From NCBI GenBank assembly GCA_026874595.1, contig CM049311.1:65763953-65827952 (forward strand): a stretch of DNA of 64,000 nt. The letters are read 5' to 3'. The notes under the pieces are model-generated. The model saw only the letters and a list, made by a program, of their open reading frames with translations. It had not been told where the DNA came from and ran no database searches. This DNA is from Sipunculus nudus (Eukaryota > Annelida > Sipuncula > Golfingiida > Sipunculidae). Within the stretch, counting starts at the first letter, position 1. Each line of letters begins with the position of its first letter. Positions 13,174 through 25,869 of this stretch are shown here, piece after piece. The position numbers and the translations under genes are program-made.

Positions 13174-14835
13174 CTACGTTGCGTACTTACGTTCACATAT
13201 TTCCACTTGATTAAGCACATGGGCAAGTCTTTCAGATAATATTTTACTATAACGGGAAGGGATTTTTGGAATTAAATGACTATTGGGTTCAGAGTTTCGG
13301 AATATATCTTGCAGTGTGTTACTCACGTTATTACCACTGTGCAGTTTTCTCAAAGCCTTCACGGTGGACTTCCGGAATATGCACAAGCGTTTTAATAGAG
13401 ACTCGTGATAATGGTGGTATTTATCGAGAAGTCTGTAACTGTGGAACAAGCCGGACTCATTGTCCAAGAAAACTAACATTCCTGTCTTTTGTGATTTCGC
13501 TAAATTATGCGTAGGGCTGTTCATGATGTCTGGATTCCACTGTTCGTTAAACATGTTGTTAACCACCCTGTCCACATGGCCTGTTATATAATCCAATACA
13601 ATTAAGTCTGACCATTGTGCTAATTCTGTTAAATCTGCTGAAGTCCGGTCAGAGATGGTATCTTGTGTTGGTGAAAGACGCCCCTCTGAGCTTCTTAGTT
13701 CTCGTGGAATGCAAGCCTCCCCAAGGTCTTCTACCCACGGAGTTACAATTACAGGGCGGTCAGAACCCCACTGGGCTGCTGTTAGCTCCTTTGGAACCCC
13801 CGACCACTGGGAGTCCCGGGGGTCGGGCGACAGCACGGCGAGGGGGAGCACGTTTCTGATACCCAGTAACAATGCTAAATAGAAGGTGTAGACCTCCCCT
13901 TGCATTTGGTCTGTGTTGATCCTGTATCGCGCGCAAGCTTTAGTGTCGTCATCCAGAGTCAGCAGCCGGTTCTGCATCCTCCCACACCCTTCTTGTAAAC
14001 CGACCACCTTCTGAATCCGCGCTTTGTGCTGCCATTTTGACATGTTTTTCCCCGTGAAGCCTGGCACTAACGTTTCTATATTTTGCGTAAAATAAATGCC
14101 ATCGAACACGGCGCTAGAATTCAGTGAGTGTAGCGACACCTCCATTTTACCTGTCGTGTTTCGTATTGAAACATCAAGAGTGTTTTTGGCAGAGTTGACT
14201 GTTTGTCTTGTATTTATGATGGTTTTATCTTGATTGACGAGCTGTGACACACGATTCAATTTGCCAGTTGTAGGTACATTAGCTGGGCCTGACCTGAGAT
14301 GTCGTTTTATATCTCTTTGCCCGTCACTGACACGGGAGCCTTGTATCTTTGACGGTCTGAGGGGTGTTTGTTGGCCGTGTTCTGAGGAGATTATTGTTCG
14401 GGATTGTGTGTCTTCAGCCACTTGGGTCGCAACAATTTGTGTGCCTTTCTGGGGCTCTCCTTTCACACGGGGGAGCGAGATATGTTTAGCCAACTTATTA
14501 TCCGAATGTGGATATTTGCTCAAATCTTCAATGAGGCCGCTGTCGGATTCTCCGTGTCGCACAAATGTGTCCCTATCAGAGGTCTTGCGTTCTGCTAACA
14601 GATACCTGTTTGAATTACCTTGCACAAACCGCAACGGCACAGGTTGTTTAAACTGACCATTGTCCAGATTTCTACCACCATACACATTTTGTAATGTTCG
14701 TCTGGATTCCCAATGAATATTTTTGATCTCCCGATGGTGGACAGGTGACGACACGCGTGGAAGCTGCAAGAGCAAGCTGAAGAGAAACCCTAGGCAGAAG
14801 CCCAGCCCCAACATTAGGACCAGCCCAGCCTTCAT
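13174..14835 (-). CDS. fjx1: Four-jointed box kinase (FJX1-like), intronless
   Basis: A 553-residue type II Golgi membrane protein of the four-jointed family. Family members phosphorylate Ser/Thr in extracellular cadherin domains of Fat and Dachsous in the secretory pathway, tuning planar cell polarity and Hippo-linked growth. Seen in sequence: a signal anchor at residues 4-26; a low-complexity stem to about 240 with few hydrophobic blocks; then the kinase-like domain. The domain starts at GIYFT (246-250) and has CARYR (301-305), QGE (312-314), LDYITGHVDR (414-423), NN (426-427), and the metal/catalytic motif DNESG (458-462). This DNE is the triplet whose mutation inactivates fly Four-jointed. 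Length is close to fly Fj (583 residues) and longer than human FJX1 (437). The first Met gives the N-terminal anchor directly, which supports this start. One uninterrupted frame fits the single-exon vertebrate gene. No damage is seen. Confidence 0.93.
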   Translation of the reverse strand: MKAGLVLMLGLGFCLGFLFSLLLQLPRVSSPVHHREIKNIHWESRRTLQNVYGGRNLDNGQFKQPVPLRFVQGNSNRYLLAERKTSDRDTFVRHGESDSGLIEDLSKYPHSDNKLAKHISLPRVKGEPQKGTQIVATQVAEDTQSRTIISSEHGQQTPLRPSKIQGSRVSDGQRDIKRHLRSGPANVPTTGKLNRVSQLVNQDKTIINTRQTVNSAKNTLDVSIRNTTGKMEVSLHSLNSSAVFDGIYFTQNIETLVPGFTGKNMSKWQHKARIQKVVGLQEGCGRMQNRLLTLDDDTKACARYRINTDQMQGEVYTFYLALLLGIRNVLPLAVLSPDPRDSQWSGVPKELTAAQWGSDRPVIVTPWVEDLGEACIPRELRSSEGRLSPTQDTISDRTSADLTELAQWSDLIVLDYITGHVDRVVNNMFNEQWNPDIMNSPTHNLAKSQKTGMLVFLDNESGLFHSYRLLDKYHHYHESLLKRLCIFRKSTVKALRKLHSGNNVSNTLQDIFRNSEPNSHLIPKIPSRYSKILSERLAHVLNQVEICERKYAT

Positions 14836-17800
14836 AACGCAAAGTCAAAACGCCTCAAGCTTGTTTATATTGTGTTGACCACTGTAGTTCTGTACAACCT
14901 TAAGTCTGTTCTATACTTAAAGCGGGCTGGCGCGAGCTTTTGTTGATTCTATAAACATACCTTGAGATTATTGATGTACAGAATATCATATAAAGGTAGG
15001 CAGGCGTGAAATGTCCAAGTACTTGAAGCACTGACCAAATCTATTCACGACTCCTTGTTATGCTTGATCACACCGATTAGTTTGTATAACGGTATTCTAT
15101 ATCAAACCATGGCCTTGGGCACAACACCGGTTTCACGTTTCAGATTGCGTAGAGTAATTGTATATCCACTTCATCTACAGAATTACTCTACTTGACAATA
15201 TCTCTATATTATTTGTACACGCAATTACAGTGTAATTACAACATAATAATAATACTTCTTGTGCAGTCAAAGCAATTCTCTAGCCCAGGTGGCCTATAAA
15301 CGTTCGCTCATGTCGGTATTTGTGACTGCATAGGTTTCCTGGTGAAGCCCGATCAGAAATGGGCGGCTCCAGTTGGTACACTTTGTCGGTTTCACACCTG
15401 CTGTCGGCTTAACAATGTCGATTTCGATGGTAAAAGCGTGACCCTTGTACGATTCGGCTTAGGTCTGATGGAAAACTCGGGAATTAGCAGAAGTCTCAAT
15501 CGTGCCTGCCACACCCTCCTGCCCGAGTTCGATAATGGATGAAGCGGCTGATGCGCGCACCTGTGGGCCCCTGCATACGTTATCGACCCGGCCCTGATAA
15601 TCCTCGCCACATATGTCTCATCAGGTATTATCAGCTCCTTCAGCGTGTTCTTGCACGGGAAATATCGTGTTGTTAACTCTGCTTCATTCACTCCCAAGTC
15701 TCTACTGCGTGTAGAGAATGACCTGGATACACTGTCTACCTGAATAACAATATAGATAAACATAATAAATGCATTTAAATTTAAACTTGGATGATCATAA
15801 TTTTCCCTTTGTATCTCACCAAATAAGAATATTCCATTAATACATTTTCTTTTTCATTTCTCTCTCTTAACCTAACTTACAAACCTACCTGATATAACTG
15901 GTGGTTAAGAAATAACTGCGAGAATCAGAATAGCAAAATATTACATGTAAAACTTAACTGGTATAGGAATTACTCACAATCCCTCTGTGTATATCCAATG
16001 AACACATGCCATGATGAAGGAATTAAGAAGCAGATAGTAAACAGTTTTTTTTTTTTTTAAATTTGCCGTATGTGTATGACTTGTGTTCCATCTAAGTGCT
16101 TCCAGAAAAAAGGAATAAAACCTGCCGTGCGCTATGACAAAAAAATCAAATAATAAATAGAGCTGATAATTCTATATGAAATATTCCTAACAATATTCAA
16201 TTGTCACGTTTCAATTATGATGGATTTAATACACTTCCATATCTAAATTTTTCCAAAAGTCGTTACAAGCTCTTTCCGTCACCAAAATGTTTTCATTCAT
16301 TCAAGTTTAATTATGCAATTATAAATTTTAATTTACGCGTACAGTTAAAGAGGAAAACATGAAAAATTAAGACAGATGGCTATTTTCTTACCTTGTTAAT
16401 ATAAATTAGACAAATTGGTTATTTTCTTGTCCTAATGAAATAAACATGTTCAAACCAAACCATCATCTGGGTAAGAAATATAATAAAATCACCGACGGAA
16501 ATAAGTAACAAGGTCTACAAAATCAATCCCTGTCCGTTAATTATGTGATTTGAATCTTCCTATAGAAGATTTTCAATATCCTGTTGGAAGTATGAAGATT
16601 GAAGAACGGAAAAATCGAAGTCATGGCAATAGACTTAATCGGGGTGTTATAATTTCTTTATGCCCAAAGTGAAATAAAATACGTAAAACATTCCAGCTCG
16701 AGATGAACGAGACTGTTAAACAGATGAATTTGTGACTATTCCACTCACCGTTTAGAAATTCTAGCCTATGTACTGACTCAGTCTACCTAGGCCAGAGTGT
16801 CTATAATCGTAATCATTTAATACAAAATCCGTAAATCTCTTTCTTAATTGTTAAAACAGTCTCATAAATGTTAATTTGGGTGTCATTACAATGCTGTCAA
16901 ACCGTCACATCATAGTGGGTTGATAACTATGTAAATTTACCTGAGTCCATAAAATGTTCACATGGTCTCATGCGGTCGTCGCACCTAGTGAAACCCTAAC
17001 AAAGTTCAGACTCATTATAAGGCAGTATTTCCCTTAAAGCGTGGTCCCCCACTGCTTCCTCTAAGTACGTGTCATAAACTGGGCTGCTGGAAGAACGGCT
17101 GGCATGTAATTAAAATCATGCCAGGGCCGGACGAGAAGCTCTCTCGGAACACTGGGTCTGTTGAACACGTTCCTCAAGTGTTTAACGTCTCTGACCACCC
17201 TTGGATTATGAAAAATAGCCGACATGCCCTGCTTTTTTCCTGGACTTCTCAGGGTTGCCGGGTCAATGGCACTTCGGTGACGCTACACCTCAGAAAGTTC
17301 AGCCGGTTCTGTCACGAGCATATAATAATTAGATGAGATCAGACGGGCTCCCGCAGTAAGCGCTGGCAGGGGCGAGAGGGTATAGACCACTCTAACGATC
17401 CCGGTGTAACGCGCTTAGTCGTGCCGGTACAATGGGCTTTCATATGGAAATGTTGATCTATCATAATGTAAGTAATGATTAGGACCGTTCCCCTTTAGAA
17501 TAGTCACGGACACGGCAGAAACAGTAAGGGGCGGCTGGTCCACATTGTAGCGACTCAGTGCTCATGCGGGGTCGCTTTTTGCACACCTTGTAGAGCCCTC
17601 ATTATCCACCAGTCCTGTCTGTGCCTACCTTATAGTGAATAGTAGCCTAATTTACTCTGGGACTATCTGGCGGGAGTGGAGAAATTGGAAAAATCCAGGG
17701 ATCTTTTCAGCACCCACGGCCCAGGGCTTTGATAGTCATACATCCACAACAACTCCCACATTGTTTGGTGTTTGTTTTCTTCGGATACATGGCTTTCTCT

Positions 17801-19016
17801 GGTGGCAGGTGAAAATTGAGCGGACACACTGTAATGGTTTACAGACGCAAGTGCGTTTACTGTCGTCTGTCCAAACTTTGGGAATTCTATTCTTAAGGGT
17901 TTGCCCTTCATCAGCGAGGTAGGATTAGGGCACATTCTTGAAGGAGGGGTGGTGGCAACTTGGTGACCCTACGTTTATTCCTGCACCGCCGGTCCTTATT
18001 ACAGCATCGATTAGGATTGTATTAGTATAAAGGTAAATTTGCGCACAAAATGCTGACAGCCTAGGAAATGTATATACATAAGAAAGGTCCACGCCTGTGG
18101 GCTGAACGTGGGACCCAAATAGCCGATTCTAATGTTTATGCTTTTATTTGATCAATGGAATGGCTACTGTGATTCGATCATGACAGGCGGAACTATATAA
18201 ACATATATTGCCGGAACACCATATGTTAACTAAATGGTCATGATCTTTGAACCCGCCGCAGGTTTTATTCCTGGATCGATAATAATACGGAAACATTGTC
18301 AGGAATACATTTTCTCGACTATTTACTCATTCATCATCGTTTCTTGGCCATGTCCTATATTCTAGTATAATTCAACATTATTTTGAATAAAAGTGACAAA
18401 ACATTTTCCTTGCAGCTCGCACCTATATGAATTGTAGTTGGTGGATGATAGATAATAATCATTTTTAAAGGTCACGCACTTATTATTAAAAATATATCCT
18501 GCATGGCTTATCATATATAAAACCTCAGGAGAGATGTGATTGTAATTGATTACAATATATAAAAATACTTTTGCGATGTATATATCATTCACATATCAAG
18601 CCTTCAAAATATTTATATCTTTATTCTCAATTCAAATCATATAACTGAAAGATAAAAATACATGGATGCATGGAAATTATATGAAAATAAACACAAGAAT
18701 TCTGAGCAAACAATACCATCGCATCAGTCAAGTATAGTATACCTTTCCTTATACTTCAATTTTTGAGAACTGTCTCATGCAGGAACGTGTGCATGTAATC
18801 GTATAATACAGTTTACTTTACAGAAAACATTATCCAATTAAACTACTGCTCCTGAGCCATGCACATGACATGTATACAAATTATGAAAGCTAGGACTGTT
18901 CTATACATTGTCCATTATAAAACCTGTGTGATTTCCCAAAACTGGTTGATTTGATACAAATTCGAAAAATTTTATATTTTAACTTGACATTGACATATTT
19001 CACAGCCAGTTAAGTA
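14836..19016. other. Repeat-poor region upstream of the kinase gene
   Basis: Sequence of higher complexity and more balanced composition than its surroundings, almost free of microsatellites. I see no second coding gene. A 123-codon open frame on the minus strand (15392-15763) has no recognisable domain or splice support. The region could hold regulatory DNA or a 5' untranslated exon of the four-jointed gene. Confidence 0.45.
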
Positions 19017-20865
19017 CTGTGGTTGGCTTCACATTCGCGAGGCTGACATTTTCTTATATAATGATAGGCCCGCACACACAGCATAGGTGGTTTAGTTCAA
19101 ATTTAAGGCTTACATTTCCCTATACCTGCAAGGATGTAATTTATTTAAAAATTCTCTCTGTTTTAACCTATTACCATACAAGTATTGATTACACTAAATA
19201 AGAAGGACATTCTCAATTGGCCGATTATTCCCGAGGGTTTCATTTTCGCGATTACTGTGGTTGGCTTCACATTCGCGAGGCTGAAATTTCGCGATTTTTC
19301 CATTTTTAATGTTTTGCGAGGTTTTCATTTTCGCGATCTCACAAGAACCTATATCAAATCTTTGGCAAAGCCATATACCTGTGTGTATTATAAAATGAGA
19401 ATAAGTCATGAGTTTGTGACATTTTCTTATATAATGATAGGCCCGCACACACAGCATAGGTGGTTTAGTTCAAATTTAAGGCTTACATTTCCCTATACCT
19501 GCAAGGATGTAATTTATTTAAAAATTCTCTCTGTTTTAACCTATTACCATACAAGTATTGATTACACTAAATAAGAAGGACATTCTCAATTGGCCGATTA
19601 TTCCCGAGGGTTTCATTTTCGCGATTACTGTGGTTGGCTTCACATTCGCGAGGCTGAAATTTCGCGATTTTTCCATTTTTAATGTTTTGCGAGGTTTTCA
19701 TTTTCGCGATCTCACAAGAACCTATATCAAATCTTTGGCAAAGCCATATACCTGTGTGTATTATAAAATGAGAATAAGTCATGAGTTTGTGACATTTTCT
19801 TATATAATGATAGGCCCGCACACACAGCATAGGTGGTTTATTTCAAATTTAAGGCTTACATTTCCCTATACCTGCAAGGATGTAATTTATTTAAAAATTC
19901 TCTCTGTTTTAACCTATTACCATACAAGTATTGATTACACTAAATAAGAAGGACATTCTCAATTGGCCGATTATTCCCGGGGGTTTCATTTTCGCGATAA
20001 CTGTGGTTGGCTTCACATTCGCGAGGCTGAAATTTCGCGATTTTTCCATTTTTAATGTTTTGCGAGGGTTTCATTTTCGCGATCTCACAAGAACCTATAT
20101 CAAATCTTTGGCAAAGCCATATACCTGTGTGTATTATAAAATGAGAATAAGTCATAAGTTTGTGACATTTTCTTATATAATGATAGGCCCGCACACACAG
20201 CATAGGTGGTTTAGTTCAAATTTAAGGCTTACATTTCCCTATACCTGCAAGGATGTAATTTATTTAAAAATTCTCTCTGTTTTAACCTATTACCATACAA
20301 GTATTGATTACACTAAATAAGAAGGACATTCTCAATTGGCCGATTATTCCCGAGGGTTTCATTTTCGCGATTACTGTGGTTGGCTTCACATTCGCGAGGC
20401 TGAAATTTCGCGATTTTTCCATTTTTAATGTTTTGCGAGGTTTTCATTTTCGCGATCTCACAAGAACCTATATCAAATCTTTGGCAAAGCCATATACCTG
20501 TGTGTATTATAAAATGAGAATAAGTCATGAGTTTGTGACATTTTCTTATATAATGATAGGCCCGCACACACAGCATGGGTGGTTTAGTTCAAGTTTAAGG
20601 CTTACATTTCCCTATACCTGCAAGGATGTAATTTATTTAAAAATTCTCTCTGTTTTAACCTATTACCATACAAGTAATTGATTACACTAAATAAGAAGGA
20701 CATTCTCAATTGGCCGATTATTCCCGAGGGTTTCATTTTCGCGATTATTTCCCATTCGCGAATATCGCGAAATTAAAACCCTCGCGAACAAAAAGGCAAC
20801 CACAGTATTTACCATTCGCGAATATGGCAAAATAAAAACCCTCGCGAACAAAAAGGCAACCACAG
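19017..20865. mobile_element. Non-autonomous element with TA target duplication, built of tandem units
   Basis: The left end reads TA-CTGTGGTTG (TA at 19015-19016) and the right end CAACCACAG-TA (TA at 20866-20867). This gives perfect 9-bp inverted ends and a TA duplication, as in Tc1/mariner-type elements. Inside are a shortened first unit, three full 373-bp units, a fourth unit of about the same length, and a short inverted end block at about 20740-20865. That end block has two 60-66 bp repeats, each ending CAACCACAGTA. There is no transposase; open frames of 129 and 87 codons recur with the unit and are by-products of it. Confidence 0.6.
19185..20690. repeat. 373-bp tandem repeat, four near-identical units
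   Basis: Units begin at about 19185, 19558, 19931 and 20304, with an exact 373-bp spacing for the first three steps. Copies differ at only a few bases (for example G/T at 19841, A/G in CCCGAGGG/CCCGGGGG), so they are recently amplified or homogenised. Each unit holds several TTCGCGA/TCGCGA words, which are palindromic CpG clusters in otherwise AT-rich DNA. Confidence 0.93.
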
Positions 20866-21259
20866 TATTCAATACATTCCATGCATTTTCTTTACATATA
20901 CTTGTAATATGCGCTCTAAATAGCGTGATTTCATTAAATTTTATGGAAGCAAAATACTGAGAGGAACAAATTATTTAAAAAAAGATAAAAGTTCATTTCA
21001 AAATTAAAATTGCGATAAAATCATATTTTTTATAAAATATTAAACAAATAGCCAACTTTGGGTATATACATTTTTCAATGACATCTAGAGATCATTTATG
21101 AAAAAAATAACTTGTTTTATTTATATCTACACAGAGGAATGGGATATATATAGCCTTTTTTGGAAAATAATCAACCTTTGATATTTAATATTTGTACACT
21201 CGATGAAGATTTTGCAGCAAAAGATCACGATCAACAGGTGGCGAATATTTATATATATC

Positions 21260-21300
<41 letters not shown>

Positions 21301-21772
21301 TGTCAGAGATATTAATGTCGAGTAGTACTGTACCAACAAGCAAACATATCGATTACATACTGATTATAGGCGACAATGAAATGTAGAATACAAAGTAAAA
21401 TCTCAAATTTTAACTTACCGGTCATCTCTCAATACGCAGATTAACTGAGAATCTATACCGAATATATACAATTATATTAATACTCGAGATTTGTACTGAG
21501 AATGGATGTCAGTAATCGTTCTATAGTTGAAAGTGAGTTCTTATTTCGCACATAATTCTTGATTAAACCTGCATGCTCTCACGCATATGACACTTGTATA
21601 AATGTGTAATTATATTCAATGAGTTAAATGGTCCAATTTTGCCCCTCTGAGTTTACCCCACACTAATTAAAATGTGACACTATACTCACATTTATAATAT
21701 GTGAATTACCCTTCCAGGTTTATGGACGAAACCGTCCATATTTAACATATGCATGTGATTGATTTATTCTAA

Positions 21773-21814
<42 letters not shown>

Positions 21815-23766
21815 TTCTGCATCGGTATAGCCTATATAGCTTAACAGGTGTCTGATACCTGCAGTTATATCTTGATATTATATAATATTTTAATATATTA
21901 TATTTTAATATTTTACATTATAGTATAATATATTTTGGTATATAGAGTATTTTATTGAATATATACCAATTAGGATTGGAAAACAGGGCGTAGATTTATA
22001 TAAATTCCTTTCCTGATATTCTTACATGAAAACAAAATTATGCAAATACTGTAAAAATACAAAAGATGTATTATTCAATATATTATATTTTAACGTAATA
22101 TATTTTAATATCATATTTTTTTCATATTTTATATTTTTAATAAATTATATTTCAACATATTATTTTTTAATTCAAAATTATATTTTGATATATTATATTT
22201 CAATTTATTATATTTTAATTTTTTTCCAAAATATTATATTTTAATATGATATATAATAATCTATACTATTATATAATATTATATTATATAATTGATATAC
22301 TTACGCTTAGTGTATACCTCGGTCCAGTCTTCGGGATAAAAAATGATTTCTTGTATGACCTGTCACTGAAGGTTCCTCCCTCAGGCAGCTATCCGTCTGT
22401 GGATTACTTAATTGTAACATCTCTGTTTTAAATACTTTTAGCAGTAGACCGTTTTTGCTAAATGAAGCCAGCTTGAACATTGTTAATAAAAGATCCACTA
22501 TGTATTATTTGTATGATTTCGCAGTTGGCCTCTGTCCATCCAATACATACCGTGAAACACAAGTGTTCTGTTTATTACAAATTATTTCACACGTACTGAG
22601 CCAGTACACGGTGTCCAGCGCAGATAATGAGCCCACCATTGTAAACATACATACAGCTTCACAGCTAAGCAATCAACACATCAGTCGATCACAATGTCGC
22701 AATTATGAAACGAGTATAATTAAAAGTCTAGTCCCAATTAAGCCTCTGATGTCGGGCTAATTGTAATCAGCGCCTCGAGCTAGCCTTGATTGGAAACGTT
22801 TGTTGGTCCTTTGCCGGGTTTACGTGCTCCATGTCGCCAAATCCAGGGATGTTCATTATTAGTCATACATTCAATAAACCACAATCTGAATCACGTCAAC
22901 AAGTTGTTTTGTGGCGTTACTTTTGTCAAGCACGGCAGTCATGGCCTAATTAGTGACTTAAATTTACACTTGCTTACTTAAGGTACTCTTAAGGTAATCC
23001 TGCTGCGTTGTTTACATGAATGATATGCACAGTTATATAGCTAAACATAACAATATTCAATATACATTGTTTACCTTTACGGAAAATGTATATTAGCATA
23101 TACTCTAAACGTCTCAAGGTGTAATCCCGATTCTCAATTCAGTGTTGTTTGAATAACTATACAGGATGTTCCCGTTTGCGGCAAACGTGTGGAGCGTTTC
23201 TGCACGAGCAACTGCGACTCACTGAAACTGACAACCGTGAAACTAACATGACGCGATCAGAATGTGAAATGTACTACACAACCTTCACGTGCCTTTTGAC
23301 GTGGTACCAAGTTAGGTAAACTATACAAATCATACCGCGATAAATCGTTGTTGGCAACATGTGTATTAACATAACAAGGTTCTAGATTTGTTTTTCTAGC
23401 TTGCAGGTACCTCTGGCCCGGCAAACTTTTGTTGAGCTCCATAGTTGGCTCAAAGAAATGTATATGGTATAATACACACAAAAGGTTTAATTGTGTGACT
23501 CAAAAATAACAAGTGTTTATACATTCACGGTGAATTTCACATGCCAGAGTTCTCGTTTTATATATGCCCACTTAAATAGCTGATATTCAGTACGCGGAAT
23601 GGTGTGAGGGCAATACAGGCATAGCACTCGCAGAATTATAAGTGTACCAACGCGAAGAAATCAGATAAATCGCACACACCCTGCATTCATTTAGTGTATA
23701 ATTCCTGTTTATGTAGTTGATGTAAGTCTTCTTTAAAGCGAAAAAATACACCCGGCACACCTAGTG

Positions 23767-23870
<104 letters not shown>

Positions 23871-24222
23871 CAAAGGCCACAAAGGTATGACAATTAACAT
23901 CTTGAACGTTGTCCCCACCGAGTATGAATACGTCAAACCTCCTATTGTAATGAATTAAGACACATTTTGGGAGAGTGTCACAAGCCTTTCCGCCCTGTGT
24001 CACGTGATCGAAGCGTTTTGACGTTGACACCAGAGTCCCGAGTGACAGGGGTTGTTACAAGATTATTCTGAAAGGAAATCTACACGGGATGCACTTGTCT
24101 GTTGCGGTCAGAGTGGTTAGTTGAAACGTGCCACTCAACCCTAAGCTCGTTAGAGGATTTAATCTTAACCTCTGGATCCCATTGTAATTTGTATATAAGC
24201 TGATTCGTGTATAAGCGTAGGG

Positions 24223-24290
<68 letters not shown>

Positions 24291-24291
<1 letters not shown>

Positions 24292-24415
24292 TTAATGTTC
24301 AGTTAGTTAGACTTCATCTGCTGGCACCTGACGAGTGAGAGCAACCTCAACATTGCTCCAAAAACAGTACTGTAGTACCAACAGATGAATTCTAAGTCAA
24401 ACTAACTAAACATTA
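24291..24415. repeat. Foldback / mini-MITE, about 125 bp
   Basis: The left arm 24291-24320 and right arm 24382-24415 are inverted copies with small indels (AGTTAGTTAGACTT against AAGTCAAACTAACT, and ATCTG against CAGAT). It abuts the end of a (TA)n run. Confidence 0.5.
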
Positions 24416-24511
24416 ATTCATTATAAAATGCTTCCACATGGTATAGAGCACTATCACCTAGATGTAATGTATTCATGTTATGTGATCAATTCAAATTATA
24501 TATATATATAG

Positions 24512-24558
<47 letters not shown>

Positions 24559-25081
24559 CTACACACTATAAACACCTGCTTATAATGGCAGGGCATGGTC
24601 AGTCACCAAAATATATCAGAGATGTGTTAGATGTATATATACAGTCCTGATAAATCACTCCCCGTCAGGGAACTTTTTTACATTGGTGAATCCAAAATAC
24701 GAACTAAACCATAACTAGAAAGTTTTTTTTAGTTGTGTTGCATCAGGAATAAATTTCCATGAAGCAGGTTTAATGAGTCCAAATCGGTTTCCAATTTTAG
24801 CAAATTACTGAAAAAAACTACTTTTTAAACTTTACTGAACTCTAAATATTCAATGATTGGCAATTGTGCACAAGTGAATTTTATCATATTTTTTGTCTCT
24901 TTATTTTTATATCAGTCATCGTAATTCGTAATTTGTAAAATATATTACTAAATTAAGTCGGAAGTTTTTTAAACTCTTATTATCTCAATGTTTAACCTGT
25001 TTATATTACATAAAGATTTGGTAATTGTAATGTGTACTTTAATAATCACCTAAATATACACGTGTTTACTGTTATAATAAG

Positions 25082-25504
25082 CAGTGGCGTCAATTATTCT
25101 TCCAGGGAAGGGGGGGTGGGGTGACTTTGTATATATATATATATATATACACACACACATGCATATATACCTTTTTCAGCGTCTATGAGTGACATATTCA
25201 ATTATATATCTATGTATATATACTTAATCATATTTCAAATAATTATAATATTATAATATAAAAGAAGTTATTTTGTGAATTATAAGCAAGGTTTAGATAT
25301 ACAATTTTTATTAAATGGATCGAAAGTCTTAAATTCTATTTATTATTATGTTTCATTTGCAATATTATATAATATTATTCTCTGAAAAGTGGGGGGGGGG
25401 GGGGCTGGGGGGGGGGGGGAGGGGGATGATTACATAGGCCATCCCCCGCTTGCCAAGAAGTGGGGGGTATATATACCCCCATCCCGCCTTTATTGACGCC
25501 CCTG
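25082..25504. mobile_element. hAT MITE, copy 1
   Basis: A 423-bp element with inverted ends CAGTGGCGTCAAT and ATTGACGCCCCTG. It is flanked by a perfect 8-bp duplication ATAATAAG at 25074-25081 and 25505-25512. An 8-bp duplication with CAG-starting ends is the hAT superfamily signature. The interior has G-tracts, (TA)n and no coding frame. A second copy lies in opposite orientation at 37077-37577. Confidence 0.85.
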
Positions 25505-25515
25505 ATAATAAGATA

Positions 25516-25572
25516 TGTACATTGTAAAGCACTTGTGGATACTCTTTGAATGAAAAGAGTGCTATATAAATG
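25516..25572 (+). repeat. Tail fragment of a LINE or SINE
   Basis: Contains the motif GTAAAGCACTT, then AGAGTGCTATATAAAT. This kind of hairpin-plus-GCGCTATATAAAT tail is common at the 3' end of animal non-LTR elements and SINEs; a related tail is at 40801-40872. Confidence 0.4.
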
Positions 25573-25869
25573 TGGAGGAATATTAATTATACTAATAATT
25601 TCTATATTCCCGTGTCTTTTCTATAGCATCGGTGCAGGGGGCTCTGTCTTTTACATATACATGTACTGGTTTAGAATAATTGTAACATTAAATAACCAGT
25701 CAGGACCTTCTAAATGCCCTTTTTTTGCGTAAGTGGAACCCGTGTACTTTGGTGTGGTCAGATATAGAATAGCGGTATGTAAGTACCGCGGGAGAGCTGT
25801 TTAGCCGACATTAAATGCATCAAAGTTCGTATCTTGTTTCATTTTGCAATTATCAGATGCGGGCACAAT

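Noticed and set aside
15392-15763. 123-codon minus-strand open frame upstream of the kinase gene
   Set aside because: No domain, no convincing splice sites, low-complexity basic composition; could be part of a non-coding exon but not supported as protein.
17635-17935. Overlapping open frames on both strands
   Set aside because: No domain, splice support or composition signal; treated as chance frames in GC-richer DNA.
19185-20681. Repeated 129- and 87-codon frames as a tandem gene family
   Set aside because: They follow the 373-bp DNA unit on both strands, have no domain, and substitutions show no protein constraint.
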